Notes under the pieces: model-generated
The model's database searches: none
Told to the model about the DNA's origin: nothing
What the model saw: only the letters and a program-made list of their open reading frames with translations
In this document: positions 54,483-64,000 of the stretch, one piece after another
Layout of the letters: each line of letters starts with the position of its first letter
Numbering within the stretch: the stretch's first letter is position 1
Source of the DNA: Rana temporaria
Taxonomy: Eukaryota; Chordata; Amphibia; Anura; Ranidae
NCBI RefSeq assembly: GCF_905171775.1
Contig: NC_053500.1
Span: 128,881,830 to 128,945,829, forward strand
DNA length: 64,000 nt
Direction of reading: 5' to 3'
Made by a program: the position numbers and the translations under genes

Positions 54483-55185
54483 AACCTGTGTACAGTGGTG
54501 GGTAGGGAGTGAGCTGTGTACAGTGGTAAGTAGAGAGTAGGCTGTGTACAGTGGTGGGTAGGTAGTGAGCTGTGTGCAGTAGTAGGTAGGTTGTAAACTG
54601 TGTTCAGTAGTAGGTAGGTTGTAAGCTGTGTGCAGTGGTTGGTAGGTAGGTATGTAGGTAGTGAGCTGTGTACAGTGGTAGGTAGGTAGTGAGCTGTGTA
54701 CAGTGGTAGGTAGGTAGTGAGCTGTGTGCAGTGGTAGGTAGGCAGTGAGCTGTGTACAGTGGTAGCTAGGTAGTGAGCTTTATGCAGTGGTAGGTAGGTA
54801 GTGAGCTGTGTACAGTGGTAGGTAGGTAGTGAGCTGTGTACAGTGGTAGGTAGGTAGTGAGCTGTGTACAGTGGTAGGTAGGTAGTGAGCTGTGTACAGT
54901 GGTAGGTAGGTAGTGAGCTGTGTACAGTGGTAGGTTGGTAGTGAGCTGTGTACAGTGGTAGGTAGGTAGTGAGCTGTGTACAGTGGTAGGTAGGTAGTGA
55001 GCTGTGTACAGTGGTAGGTAGGTAGTGAGCTTTGTACAGTGGTAGGTTGGTAGTGAGCTGTGTACAGTGGTAGGTAGGTAGTGAGCTGTGTACAGTGGTA
55101 GGTAGGTAGCGAGCTTTATGCAGTGGTAGGTAGGTAGTGAGCTGTGTACAGTGGTAGGTAGGTAGGTAGTGAGCTGTGTAGAGTA
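54483..55185. repeat. 28-bp minisatellite AGCTGTGTACAGTGGTAGGT
   Basis: About 25 units of GAGCTGTGTACAGTGGTAGG plus TAGGTAGT. The variant GAGCTTTATGCAGTGG near 54776 and 55113 indicates block duplication. Long minus frames (TTYLPLYTAHYLPTTVHS) are repeat translations. Confidence 0.94.
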
Positions 55186-55740
55186 AAGAACCTTTATAAA
55201 GGGCTCCTCTAATGCCATTCTTCTGCGGTGGTGATGTGCTGTCTGCCAGCCTCTCAGTTCCATGCGGGTGAGTCACATGGCAGTGACATAGGGCGTCAGA
55301 TGACATCATAAATAACTGCGACTTATATAATGTGCTTGTCAAGCGATATGCGGAGAGGAGGAATGGAGAAAGGCTCCGCTATACTTCATATCTAACAATA
55401 GCTGCATTATGCAGCAGATTTGCATTGGAGCTGTACTTGGCCTTAATGAACTTGCGCTTATTGGCGTACAGAGGAGCGGGGCTGACGTCAGCTTGTCGGG
55501 GGAATATGACAAAAAGTGTCATGCGATACGATCAATTTAGTACACAAAGTCTGTCTCTAAAGTGCTGTTACCATACAGATCTGAAAATATGGATCATAGT
55601 CGCTGAGTATCGCATTAGGCTGGATTGCAATGATGCTGGCTGGTAGCAAATACAATTTCCAATTTATCTCCAGCGGAGCGCTACCTTATGGGAAAAGATG
55701 ATACCGCAGCAACATAATGTTCAACTTTTTTGAACCTAGC
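55186..55740. other. Unassigned sequence
   Basis: No gene or element recognised; a 104-residue plus frame (55332-55646) has no family features. Confidence 0.4.
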
Positions 55741-55744
55741 CTAA

Positions 55745-56035
55745 TACTGCGTACACACGATCGGAAATTCCGACAACAAAACTGTGGATTTTTTTTCCCC
55801 GATGGAATGTTGGCTCAAACTTGTGTTGCATACACACGGTGAAATGTTGTCAGAAATTCCGAACGTCAAGAACGCGGTCACGTACAACACGTACGACGAG
55901 CCGAGAAAAATTAAGTTGATTCCAAGCATGCGTTGAATCGATTACGAGCATGCGTAGGATTTTTGTGCGTTGGAATTGCAGACAGACAATCGGAATTTCC
56001 GACAAGAACTTTTCTGAACTTTTTCTGATGGTTCG
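55745..56035. mobile_element. TACTGCGTACACACGATCGG element, right end missing
   Basis: TACTGCGTACACACGATCGG, CGGAAATTCCGACA and AAGCATGCGTTGAATCGATT show the left and centre of a GTACACACGA-type element; GGAATTTCCGACAAGAAC is the start of the inverted arm, but the final terminus is lost. Confidence 0.65.
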
Positions 56036-56828
56036 TCATCCAAGGCTCCGGGATCCGAACTACAGCTATGTGCCGTTCGGGATCCATTAGAGCAAACCGC
56101 TTTCCTATTGGTCAATTGTAAAGTACATGGAGTTCTCCTTCAGGTCCTCTTAGGCATGCAAATGAGAACTTGAACATGAGTCAGCAGGGATTGGTCCGAT
56201 AGCTTGAATGGAGGGACTGTTATGTGTATTGAGACAGAAGCCCCAGGGGGCAATCAATGTACACAATAGCCAGACATAGAACAATGGAGCTGTCTGGAGC
56301 TTTAAGACAGTGAAGAAGACCCCCCACTGTGTAACAGATTTCAAAGAGATACACTTCAGCATTCCAAGGTCCATTTCACGTTGCGCTCTCCTTCTATCAG
56401 CATGCTTGTTGGTAGCACATAGACTGAGTGATTGGCTCCTAGCTCTGCTTCTTCCTCTAATGCTTTAGCCCTGCTGTATAGGGACTGCAAGGTGCTGATG
56501 CAAAGTGATCGGTCTGGTTTTTAGATAAAAGTGGTCTCTGCGGCGGATTCAACGCAAGATCACTTTTATCGAAGGCGGGAGAGGGTCGCCCCCTCCCGCC
56601 GTTCTCCGGTGCCCTCCGCCACTTACCGGAGCCTCTGCGGCAGAGGACACCGGAGAGCGGCGGGAGGGGGGGGCCCTCTCCTGCCACTCTCCGGTGCCCT
56701 CCGTCGCTTACCGGAGCCGTCGGTATCGGCGAAGGTATGAAGCTGAGTGAAGGGAAGATGGCCCCCACCCGTCTCCATACCATTGCATGGTGGAAGTGAC
56801 ATCAAAACGTCACTTCCACCCATAGCTC
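56036..56828. other. Unassigned, with a GC-rich internally duplicated block
   Basis: CTCTCCGGTGCCCTCCGYC and CTTACCGGAGCC occur twice at 56600-56720, with flanking palindromic AAAGTGATCTTGCG-like motifs around GATAAAAGTGGTC / GATCACTTTTATC. It is probably a repeat; boundaries unknown. Confidence 0.45.
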
Positions 56829-56832
56829 TTAA

Positions 56833-57732
56833 CCACTTCCAGACCGCCGCATGTACATTTACGTCGGCAGAATGGCACGGACAGGCACATTAACGTACCT
56901 GTACGTGCCTGCCTAGGCGTGGGCCCCTCCCCCTGTACATGCGGCGGTTCCCATGGCTTCAGGAGCGATCCGGGATAAGGGCGCGGCTATTCGTTTCTAG
57001 CCGCCCCCTCGCGATCGCTCCCCGGAGCTGAAGAACGGGGAGAGCCGTAAACACGGCTTCCCCGTGCTTCACTGTGGCGCTGCATCGATCGAGTGATCCC
57101 TTTTTATAGGGAGACTCGATCGATGACGTCAGTCCTACAGCCACACCCCCCTACAGTTGTAAACACACACTAGGTGAACCCTAACTCCTACAGCGCCCCC
57201 TGTGGTTAACTCCCAAACTGCAACTGTCAATTTCACAATAAACAATGCAATTTAAATGCATGTTTTGCTGTGAAAATGACAATGGTCCCAAAAATGTGTC
57301 AAAATTGTCCGAAGTGTCCGCCATAATGTCGCAGTCACGAAAAAAATCGCTGATCGCCGCCATTAGTAGTAATAAAAAAAAAAAATAATAAAACTATCCC
57401 CTATTTTGTAAACGCTATAAATTTTGCGCAAACCAATCGATAAACGCTTATTGCGATTTTTTTTTTACCAAAAATAGGTAGACGAATACGTATCGGCCTA
57501 AACTGAGAAAAAAAAACTGTCGCTCTATTTTTGTTTATAGCGCAAAAAATAAAAACCGCAGAGGTGATCAAATACCACCAAAATAAAGCTCTATTTGTGG
57601 GGAAAAAAGGACGCCAATTTTGTTTGGGAGCCACGTCGCACGACTGCGCAATTGTCTGTTAAAGCGACGCAGTGCCGAATTGTAAAAACCCCTTGGGTCA
57701 TTTAGCAGCATATTGGTCCGGTCCTTAAGTGG
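56833..57732 (+). mobile_element. TTAACCACTT element, complete 900-bp copy
   Basis: CCACTTCCAGACCGCC at the left, CCGGTCCTTAAGTGG at the right, TTAA at 56829-56832 and 57733-57736. Reference for truncated copies at 13558, 50131 and 58985. Inner dyad TGATCGAGTGATCC..GGGAGACTCGATCGATG. No open frame fits a transposase. piggyBac-like by its TTAA. Confidence 0.85.
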
Positions 57733-57809
57733 TTAAAGTGACTTTTTTTTATTTATTTTTTAAATGACATTTACATTTTTTTTTATTATAGAAGAAAAAT
57801 AAATATATA

Positions 57810-58535
57810 GGGCCAGATTCTCAAAGGCGTTACGACGGCGCAACACCATTAGCGCCGTCGTAACACCTCATCTGGCCCCGGGTATCTATGCGACTGATTC
57901 TCAGAATCAGTTTCGCATAGGTACCCATTAGATCTGACAAGCGTAAGGCTGTTACGCTGTCAGATCTTAAAAGTAATTTTTTTTTCCCGCCGCTAGGTGT
58001 CGCATCGTCGCTTTTCCCCGTCGTCTATGCAAATGAGGTAAGTACGGCGATTCCCGAACATACGCGAGGTCGACGCAACGAATTAACGTCGTTTGCGTAG
58101 CGTACCTGACGCGTAAGGTTGCCCCTGCTAATTAGCAGGCGCAACCAATGTTAACGATGGCCGTCGTTCCCGCGTCAAATTGAATAAAAATTACATCGTT
58201 TGCGTAAGACGTCCGTGAATGGCGCTGGGCGCCATTTACGTATACATCTAGGCAAATGACGTCGGGGCGACGTCATTTAGCGCAATGCATGTCGGGTAAT
58301 TTACCCGACGGAGCATGCGCAGTACGCTCGGCGCGGGAGCGCGCCTAATTGAAATGGTGCCCGCCCCATTTGAATTGGGCGGGCTTGCGCCGAGCAATCT
58401 AACGCTACACCGCCGCAAGTTTACAGGTAAGTGTTCTGAGAATCAGGATGTAAACCTGTAGACCTGCGGCGGTGTAACGTAGAGCTCATATATTACGCTG
58501 CCCAGGAGCAGCGCGAATGTATGAGAATCTGGGCC
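57810..58535 (-). mobile_element. GGGCCAGATTCTC MITE, subfamily C inverted
   Basis: GGGCCAGATTCTCAAAGG to ATGAGAATCTGGGCC, 726 bp. The first 70 bp mirror the terminal stem of 21277-21990. Both sides are TATA, consistent with TA or TATA duplication. Flanking ATGTTTGGGGGTTCTAAG and TTTCTAGCAAAAAA match the inverse of the 11864-type element. Confidence 0.85.
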
Positions 58536-58984
58536 TATATGTTTGGGGGTTCTAAGTAATTTTCTAGCAAAAAAAAACTGTTTTGTAAACACCAAATCTC
58601 AGAAAGAGGCTCGGTGGTATTGGGGCGTGGTATATCACCGGCGGGGACACTTTACAAATGGATTGAGTGAAAATGGAGCATTTTTCTGGAGTGTTCCTTG
58701 GAATCAGTGAAATAAAACAATACACATTTGCAGGAGACCTGTGGCTCAGAATACTGGAACAGAATGTGTTGTTGCTGATATGAGTAAGTGCATTAAGTCA
58801 TCCTCCCATAAGGCCGTGCTTCAGATGTTGAGTGGATTAGAAACCCGTGCCAAGATGGCACACAAACAATACGGGATCATGTTACATACGCTGAGCTCTG
58901 CAGACGACTCATCAAATGTAATAAAACACTTAAAATTCACAAAAGTTTCATGCCAGAGGGGGGACAAAAACAATTCTTCTCGAT
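58536..58984 (-). mobile_element. Remnant of 11864-type element, then unassigned
   Basis: TTTGGGGGTTCTAAGTAATT and TTCTAGCAAAAAAAAACTG mirror 11905-11945. From about 58740 a 138-codon plus frame begins (MAQNTGTECVVADMSKC); it lacks domain signatures and runs into the next TE fragment, so it is not called. Confidence 0.5.
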
Positions 58985-59407
58985 GTCCGCCGATGTCCCG
59001 CGATCGTGTCACGGAGCTGAAGAGATGTCAGTGCAAACACATCTCCCAATTCTTCCTGGTGACATGTCACCGATCGTCTGCTCCCTGTCATCGGGAACAG
59101 CGATCAGTGATGTGTCATGGCAAGCCACGCCCCCTAACAGTTAGATACACTCCCTAGGACACACTTAACCCGTTCAGCGCCCCCTACAGGTTAACCCCTT
59201 CACTGCCAGTGTCATTTTTACAGTGCATTTTTATAGCACTGATCGTTTGTAAAAATCACAGTAGTCCCAAAATGGTGTCAAAAGTGTCCGATGTGTCCGC
59301 CATAATGTCACAGTCACGATAAAAATCGATGATCGCTGCCATTACTAGTAAAAAAAAATATTAATAAAAATGACATAAAAAAAATCTCCTATTTTGTAGA
59401 CGCTATT
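58985..59407 (+). mobile_element. TTAACCACTT element, middle part
   Basis: From GATGTCCCGCGATCG through CCATAATGTCACAGTCACGA it aligns to the middle of 56833-57732; the left end is missing and the right part is cut by a MITE. Confidence 0.7.
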
Positions 59408-60518
59408 GGCTGGATTCACAAAGAGTTACGCCGGCGTATCAGTAGATACGTCGTTGTAACTCGGAATCTAAGCCGTCGTATGTTTAAGTGTATTCTCAAA
59501 CTGAGATACACTTAAACCTAGCTAAGATACGACGGCCTGCGCCTGCGCCGTCGTATCTTAGCTGTCTAGATCCGCCGGCCGCTAGGGGCGTGAACACTGA
59601 TTTACGCCTAGAATGCGTAAATCAGCGAGATACGCCGATTCACGAAATGTACGCTTGCCCGTCGCAGTAAAGATACCCCGTTTACGTAAGGCGATTCCCG
59701 GCGTAAAGTTAGTCGAACAAATAGCTGGACTAGTCAATGTTAAAGGGGTGGTTCCCCTAAAAATAAAATGTTAACATTGCCTTTCCCAAATAAATTACGA
59801 TTAGAATCGGCCGGTTTTATTTAAAAAAAAAAGCTCCGTACATACCGTTTGTTAGATTCGTTCCCACCGCCACTTCTGGGTACGATGCTGGCGGTGGGCA
59901 TTCCTAATTGATTGACAGGCATCCGACCGACGCATCCATCGCGTCACGAGATGCCGAAAAAAGCCGAACGTCGGTGCGGCTCTATACGGCGCATGCGCAC
60001 CGACGTTCGGCTTTTTTCGGCATCTCGTGACGCGATGGATGCGTCGTTCGGATGCCTGTCAATCAATTAGGAATGCCCACCGCCTGCATCGTACCCGGAA
60101 GTGGCGGTGGGACCGAATATAGGAAACGATACGTACGGAGGTATTTTTTAAATAAAACAAGCCGATTCTAATTGTAATTTATTTGCTAAATGCAATGTCA
60201 AAATTTTATTTTTAGGGGAACCACCGCTTTAAGTATAGGGAAAAAAATGTCAATGTTAAGTATGGCCGTTGTTCCCGCGTCGAAATTTGAAAAATTTACG
60301 TCGTTTGCGTAAGTCGTCCGTGAATGGGGCTGGACGTAATTTACGTTCACGTCGAAACCAATACGTTCTTGCGGCGTACTTTGGAGAAATGCACACTGGG
60401 ATATGTACACGGACGGCGCATGCGCAGTTCGTAAAAAACGTCAATCACGTGGGGTCACGAGTAATTTACATAAAACACGCCCCCCTCATCCTCATTTGAA
60501 TTAGGCGCGCTTACGCCA
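59408..60518 (-). mobile_element. GGCTGGATTCAC MITE, right-truncated, interrupted
   Basis: GGCTGGATTCACAAAGAG then CTAAGATACGACGGCCTGCG, parallel to 46024-47022. It carries the foldback element at 59744-60228 and ends without terminus at GCGCTTACGCCAGCCC. Confidence 0.78.
59744..60228. mobile_element. TTAA-flanked foldback element
   Basis: AGGGGTGGTTCCCCTAAAAA to TTAGGGGAACCACCGCT, TTAA at 59740-59743 and 60229-60232. Nearly the whole 485 bp is one inverted repeat (arms about 230 bp) with GCCGAACGTCGGTGCG mirrored near the centre. It interrupts GTCAATGTTAAGTATGG of a MITE. Confidence 0.9.
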
Positions 60519-61085
60519 GCCCATTCATTGCATTAGTTGTTGTGTTGTTTTATATGTGGCTGGAGTTCAGCTTTAACCTAATGTCTGTAGTTCTGTTATT
60601 TTTATCGCGTGGTGGTAAATTCTGTGCCCCATGATCATCGTTCTCCTCTCAGCGATTGAACGATACATGTATAATGCAGCGAGATTGCTTATTATACCTG
60701 TTCCATGGGCTGGAGCATTCCCTATTAATGTGATTAATATTTCCTGACCGATACGTATGCCTCCTGTTCCTATTGTGTGTGGAGCCGGCAGAGACAATTG
60801 AACATGAAGGTCTGGAACGGTATGAGGACAGACATGGCTACAGGGAGATGGCAGACATATGGGAGATTGTAAGGTTTAAAGGACGTTTCACCTTATGTAT
60901 GAAGGTTTGCTTGATTCCTATCTGTCTGCTCGCCGTCAGGGGATATTTAAATCATCTCTAAACACCTCATTAACATGAGTTCAGGAGATCAGTGTCACTT
61001 GCATACATTATTTAATTGAGGTTGGTTGTCTGGAATACAACATAATAAAAAACAGGACATATAGGAAAATATAATAATGAGGACA
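60519..61085. other. Unassigned sequence
   Basis: GGCTGGAGTTCAGCTTTAA at 60560 is a probable TTAA-type right end, as at 32408. Nothing else recognised. Confidence 0.4.
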
Positions 61086-61087
61086 CC

Positions 61088-61245
61088 TAAAGCCCTGTAC
61101 ACCGATCGGTTTGTCTGATGAAAACGAACCAATGGGCAGTTTTTATCGGACGAACCGATCATGTGTGGGCCCCATCATTTTTTTCCCATCGGTTTTAAAT
61201 TTTTCCTATGGATAAAAAACTGATAGGAAAAAACGATCCTCTGTT
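61088..61245. mobile_element. CCCTGTACACCGATCGG left-end fragment
   Basis: AAAGCCCTGTACACCGATCG with inverted GATCGGTTTGTCTGATGAAA / ATCGGACGAACCGATC is the start of a GTACACACGA-type element, whose interior passes into the 20-bp array. Confidence 0.6.
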
Positions 61246-61249
61246 CCCC

Positions 61250-63058
61250 TCATGCTCATCTGATCGCCTCATGCTCCTCTGTACCCCCTGCTTCTCTGTT
61301 CCCCCACATGCTTCTCTGATCCCCCACATGCTTCTCTGGTCCCCCACATGCTTCTCTGATCCGCCACATGCTTCTCTGTTCCCCCACATGCTTCTCTGAT
61401 CCCCCACATGCTTCTCTGGTCCCCCACATGCTTCTCTGATCCCCCACATGCTTCTCTGTTCCCCCACATGCTTCTCTGATCCCCCACATGCTTCTCTGGT
61501 CCCCCACATGCTTCTCTGATCCCCCACATGCTTCTCTGTTCCCCCACATGCTTCTCTGATCCCCCACATGCTTCTCTGATCCCCCACATGCTTCTCTGAT
61601 CCCCCACATTCTTCTCTGGTCCCCCACATGCTTCTCTGATCCCCCACATTCTTCTCTGTTCCCCCACATGCTTCTCTGATCCCCCACATGCTTCTCTGAT
61701 CCACCACATGCTTCTCTGGTCCCCCACATGCTTCTCTGATCCCCCACATGCTTCTCTGGTCCCCCACATGCTTCTCTGATCCCCCACATGCTTCTCTGGT
61801 CCCCCACATGCTTCTCTGATCCCCCACATGCTTCTCTGGTCCCCCACATGCTTCTCTGATCCGCCACATGCTTCTCTGTTCCCCCACATGCTTCTCTGAT
61901 CCCCACATGCTTCTCTGGTCCCCCACATGCTTCTCTGGTCCCCCACATGCTTCTCTGGTCCCCCACATGCTTCTCTGATCCCCCACATGCTTCTCTGATC
62001 CCCCACATTCTTCTCTGGTCCCCCACATGCTTCTCTGATCCGCCACATGCTTCTCTGTTCCCCCACATGCTTCTCTGATCCCCCACATGCTTCTCTGGTC
62101 CCCCACATGCTTCTCTGATCCCCCACATGCTTCTCTGGTCCCCCACATGCTTCTCTGATCCCCCACATGCTTCTCTGGTCCCCCACATGCTTCTCTGATC
62201 CCCCACATGCTTCTCTGGTCCCCCACATGCTTCTCTGATCCGCCACATGCTTCTCTGTTCCCCCACATGCTTCTCTGATCCCCACATGCTTCTCTGGTCC
62301 CCCACATGCTTCTCTGATCCCCCACATGCTTCTCTGGTCCCCCACATGCTTCTCTGGTCCCCCACATGCTTCTCTGATCCGCCACATGCTTCTCTGTTCC
62401 CCCACATGCTTCTCTGATCCCCCACATGCTTCTCTGGTCCCCCACATGCTTCTCTGATCCCCCACATGCTTCTCTGGTCCCCCACATGCTTCTCTGGTCC
62501 GCCACATGCTTCTCTGTTCCCCCACATGCTTCTCTGGTCCCCCACATGCTTCTCTGATCCCCACATGCTTCTCTGGTCCCCCACATGCTTCTCTGATCCC
62601 CCACATGCTTCTCTGGTCCCCCACATGCTTCTCTGATCCCCCACATGCTTCTCTGGTCCCCCACATGCTTCTCTGATCCGCCACATGCTTCTCTGTTCCC
62701 CCACATGCTTCTCTGATCCCCCACATGCTTCTCTGGTCCCCCACATGCTTCTCTGATCCCCCACATGCTTCTCTGGTCCCCCACATGCTTCTCTGGTCCG
62801 CCACATGCTTCTCTGTTCCCCCACATGCTTCTCTGGTCCGCCACATGCTTCTCTGTTCCCCCACATGCTTCTCTGGTCCCCCACATGCTTCTCTGATCCC
62901 CCACATGCTTCTCTGGTCCCCCACATGCTTCTCTGGTCCGCCACATGCTTCTCTGTTCCCCCACATGCTTCTCTGGTCCGCCACATGCTTCTCTGTTCCC
63001 CCACATGCTTCTCTGGTCCCCCACATGCTTCTCTGTTCCCCCACATGCTTCTGCATTC
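61250..63058. repeat. 20-bp minisatellite CCCCCACATGCTTCTCTGAT, about 88 units
   Basis: Nearly invariant 20-bp units; the main variation is the dinucleotide at the end (AT, GT or TT) and CCGCC in place of CCCCC. Because 20 is not divisible by 3 and no stop occurs in any minus frame, all three minus frames stay open for about 1.8 kb (up to 656 residues, GGPEKHVGDQRSMWG periodicity). It is read here as repeat, not gene. Confidence 0.95.
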
Positions 63059-63954
63059 CTCTCCTGCTCTTCTGTCCCCCCCCCCCCAATGCTCATCTGG
63101 GGGGGAGACAGAGGAGCGGAGGGGGGCGGCGGTCTGCTGTCACTGAAACCGGCCCACTGAGCCATCGGCCCACCGGGATACTCCCTGCAGTCCCAATGGC
63201 CAGTACATGCCTGTAGGTGTGAATGGAGCGTTATGTTTTTTTTTTTGCACTTTTAATATATTCCCGGTATTTCTAGTAAATAATGAAGCCATTCTGCGTG
63301 TCCTTCCTTGGCTGAGATGACTGACAGCTGGATTTGCGTACTGTCAAGCTGGAATTTAGCACACCCCCTCCAAACGTCTTTGGCGGTTCAGCCGAGTCTT
63401 ATTAGGCAGGTGTTAATTTGATAGACACAGTGATAAAGGACTGGTTGCCCGGTCTTTCCATCACATTTAATTGCCTCAGTTCCGCAGTTCCGCCGTTTCT
63501 GACAACCAAGGCTTAAACCGTATAGCCTTTAGAGTTCACTTGCTATTAAGATTCCCTGTAATCAAACGAGAACTGACACGACATCAGCGGACCATTAAGT
63601 GGCGATGATGCAATCCGCTCCCTTGCCCTGCATCCTAGTAACATCCACAGAAATGCCTCTACGCTGATTAACAATTAATGATAACGCGGAGCCCTTCCCT
63701 GTGCGCTCCCACAGACAGATGTGAAGAAGGAGAAAAACACAAGATATTTCTAGAGAGGGAGATAAATATTGCAAGAGGCAACTTATTTTAGTCTCTCACA
63801 CGCATCCTGAGCATGCGTTCCCACTCCCCCACCCCCACTTTCCTTCTTCCTTGCCTCTCTGCATCTTCCACATACTGCTAGTACTGTGCAGGCCGTACAA
63901 AATGGCAACATGGCTGCATTGCTTAGGGCATAGGGCCTCAGCATAACCCTAGGG
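63059..63954. other. Unassigned, apparently unique sequence
   Basis: No element ends or arrays recognised over 0.9 kb. Among the less repetitive stretches of the window. Confidence 0.4.
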
Positions 63955-64000
63955 CAGTGGTTCTCAACCTGGGGGTCGGGACCCCCTTGGGGGTCGAATG
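63955..64000. mobile_element. hAT left end, cut by window edge
   Basis: CAGTGGTTCTCAACCTGGGG followed by GTCGGGACCCC is a widespread vertebrate hAT terminus; the rest is beyond the window. Confidence 0.8.

Noticed and set aside
54458..55342. 294-codon minus frame rich in LPTTVHSS
   Set aside because: Translation of the 28-bp minisatellite; the composition is periodic and no domain is present.
58741..59157. 138-codon plus frame MAQNTGTEC
   Set aside because: Partly overlaps a TTAA-type element fragment (from 58985); no splice sites or recognised motif support it.
61250..63058. CRISPR-like periodic repeats
   Set aside because: Units are directly adjacent without unique spacers, and the context is a vertebrate genome.
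61195..63165. 656-codon minus frame
   Set aside because: Three overlapping frames of nearly equal length over one 20-bp array are the signature of a repeat, not of coding selection.

Overview
This window is vertebrate nuclear DNA, made almost entirely of repeats. It has no bacterial features: no operons, rRNA, tRNA or CRISPR. The mix of DNA-transposon families (short GGGCCAGAT-ended inverted-repeat elements, TTAA-flanked elements beginning CCACTT, hAT and Tc1 relics), many minisatellites and long trinucleotide and AT-rich tracts suggests an anuran amphibian, most likely a ranoid frog. That assignment comes from recollection of frog repeat landscapes, not from a search.

Only one protein-coding segment is plausible. 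It is a 40-codon first exon (4746-4865) with a signal-peptide-like N-terminus, a good start context and a GAG|GTAGGT donor, next to a GC-rich, CpG-rich stretch (4330-4745) that looks like a promoter. If real, the rest of the window would be a very large, repeat-filled first intron. No second exon was recognised.

Layout. 1-4330: short inverted-repeat elements, a 180-bp palindrome, a 53-bp minisatellite and a 2.7-kb compound 57/123-bp array ending at the CpG-rich region. 4330-9350: promoter and exon, G-run minisatellite, two small hAT elements, AT-rich arrays and the first GGGCCAGAT element. 9350-17600: T-rich macro-repeat, nested TTAA-type elements, a 1.7-kb array of 32-bp units, and a Tc1 relic split by an inverted-repeat element. 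17600-26260: more such elements, a CTCGAG-ended element carrying two insertions, and a TAA tract. 26260-35770: a solo LTR interrupted by a 2.2-kb element with a 1.7-kb palindrome, hAT elements, a three-level nest, and an uninterrupted second LTR copy. 35770-49310: pyrimidine tract, 78-bp array with a TTAA insertion, GGGCACTGATG array, several nested elements. 49310-64000: hAT, TTAA-type and foldback elements, 28-bp, 37-bp and 20-bp arrays, and a hAT end cut by the window edge.

The elements act as an archive of insertions. Target-site duplications can be read directly for about twenty of them, and some have an uninterrupted relative elsewhere in the window that serves as an empty site. A recurrent theme is that unrelated elements carry tandem arrays built on a related GGGCACAGTGAGG / GGGCACTGATGAGG core.
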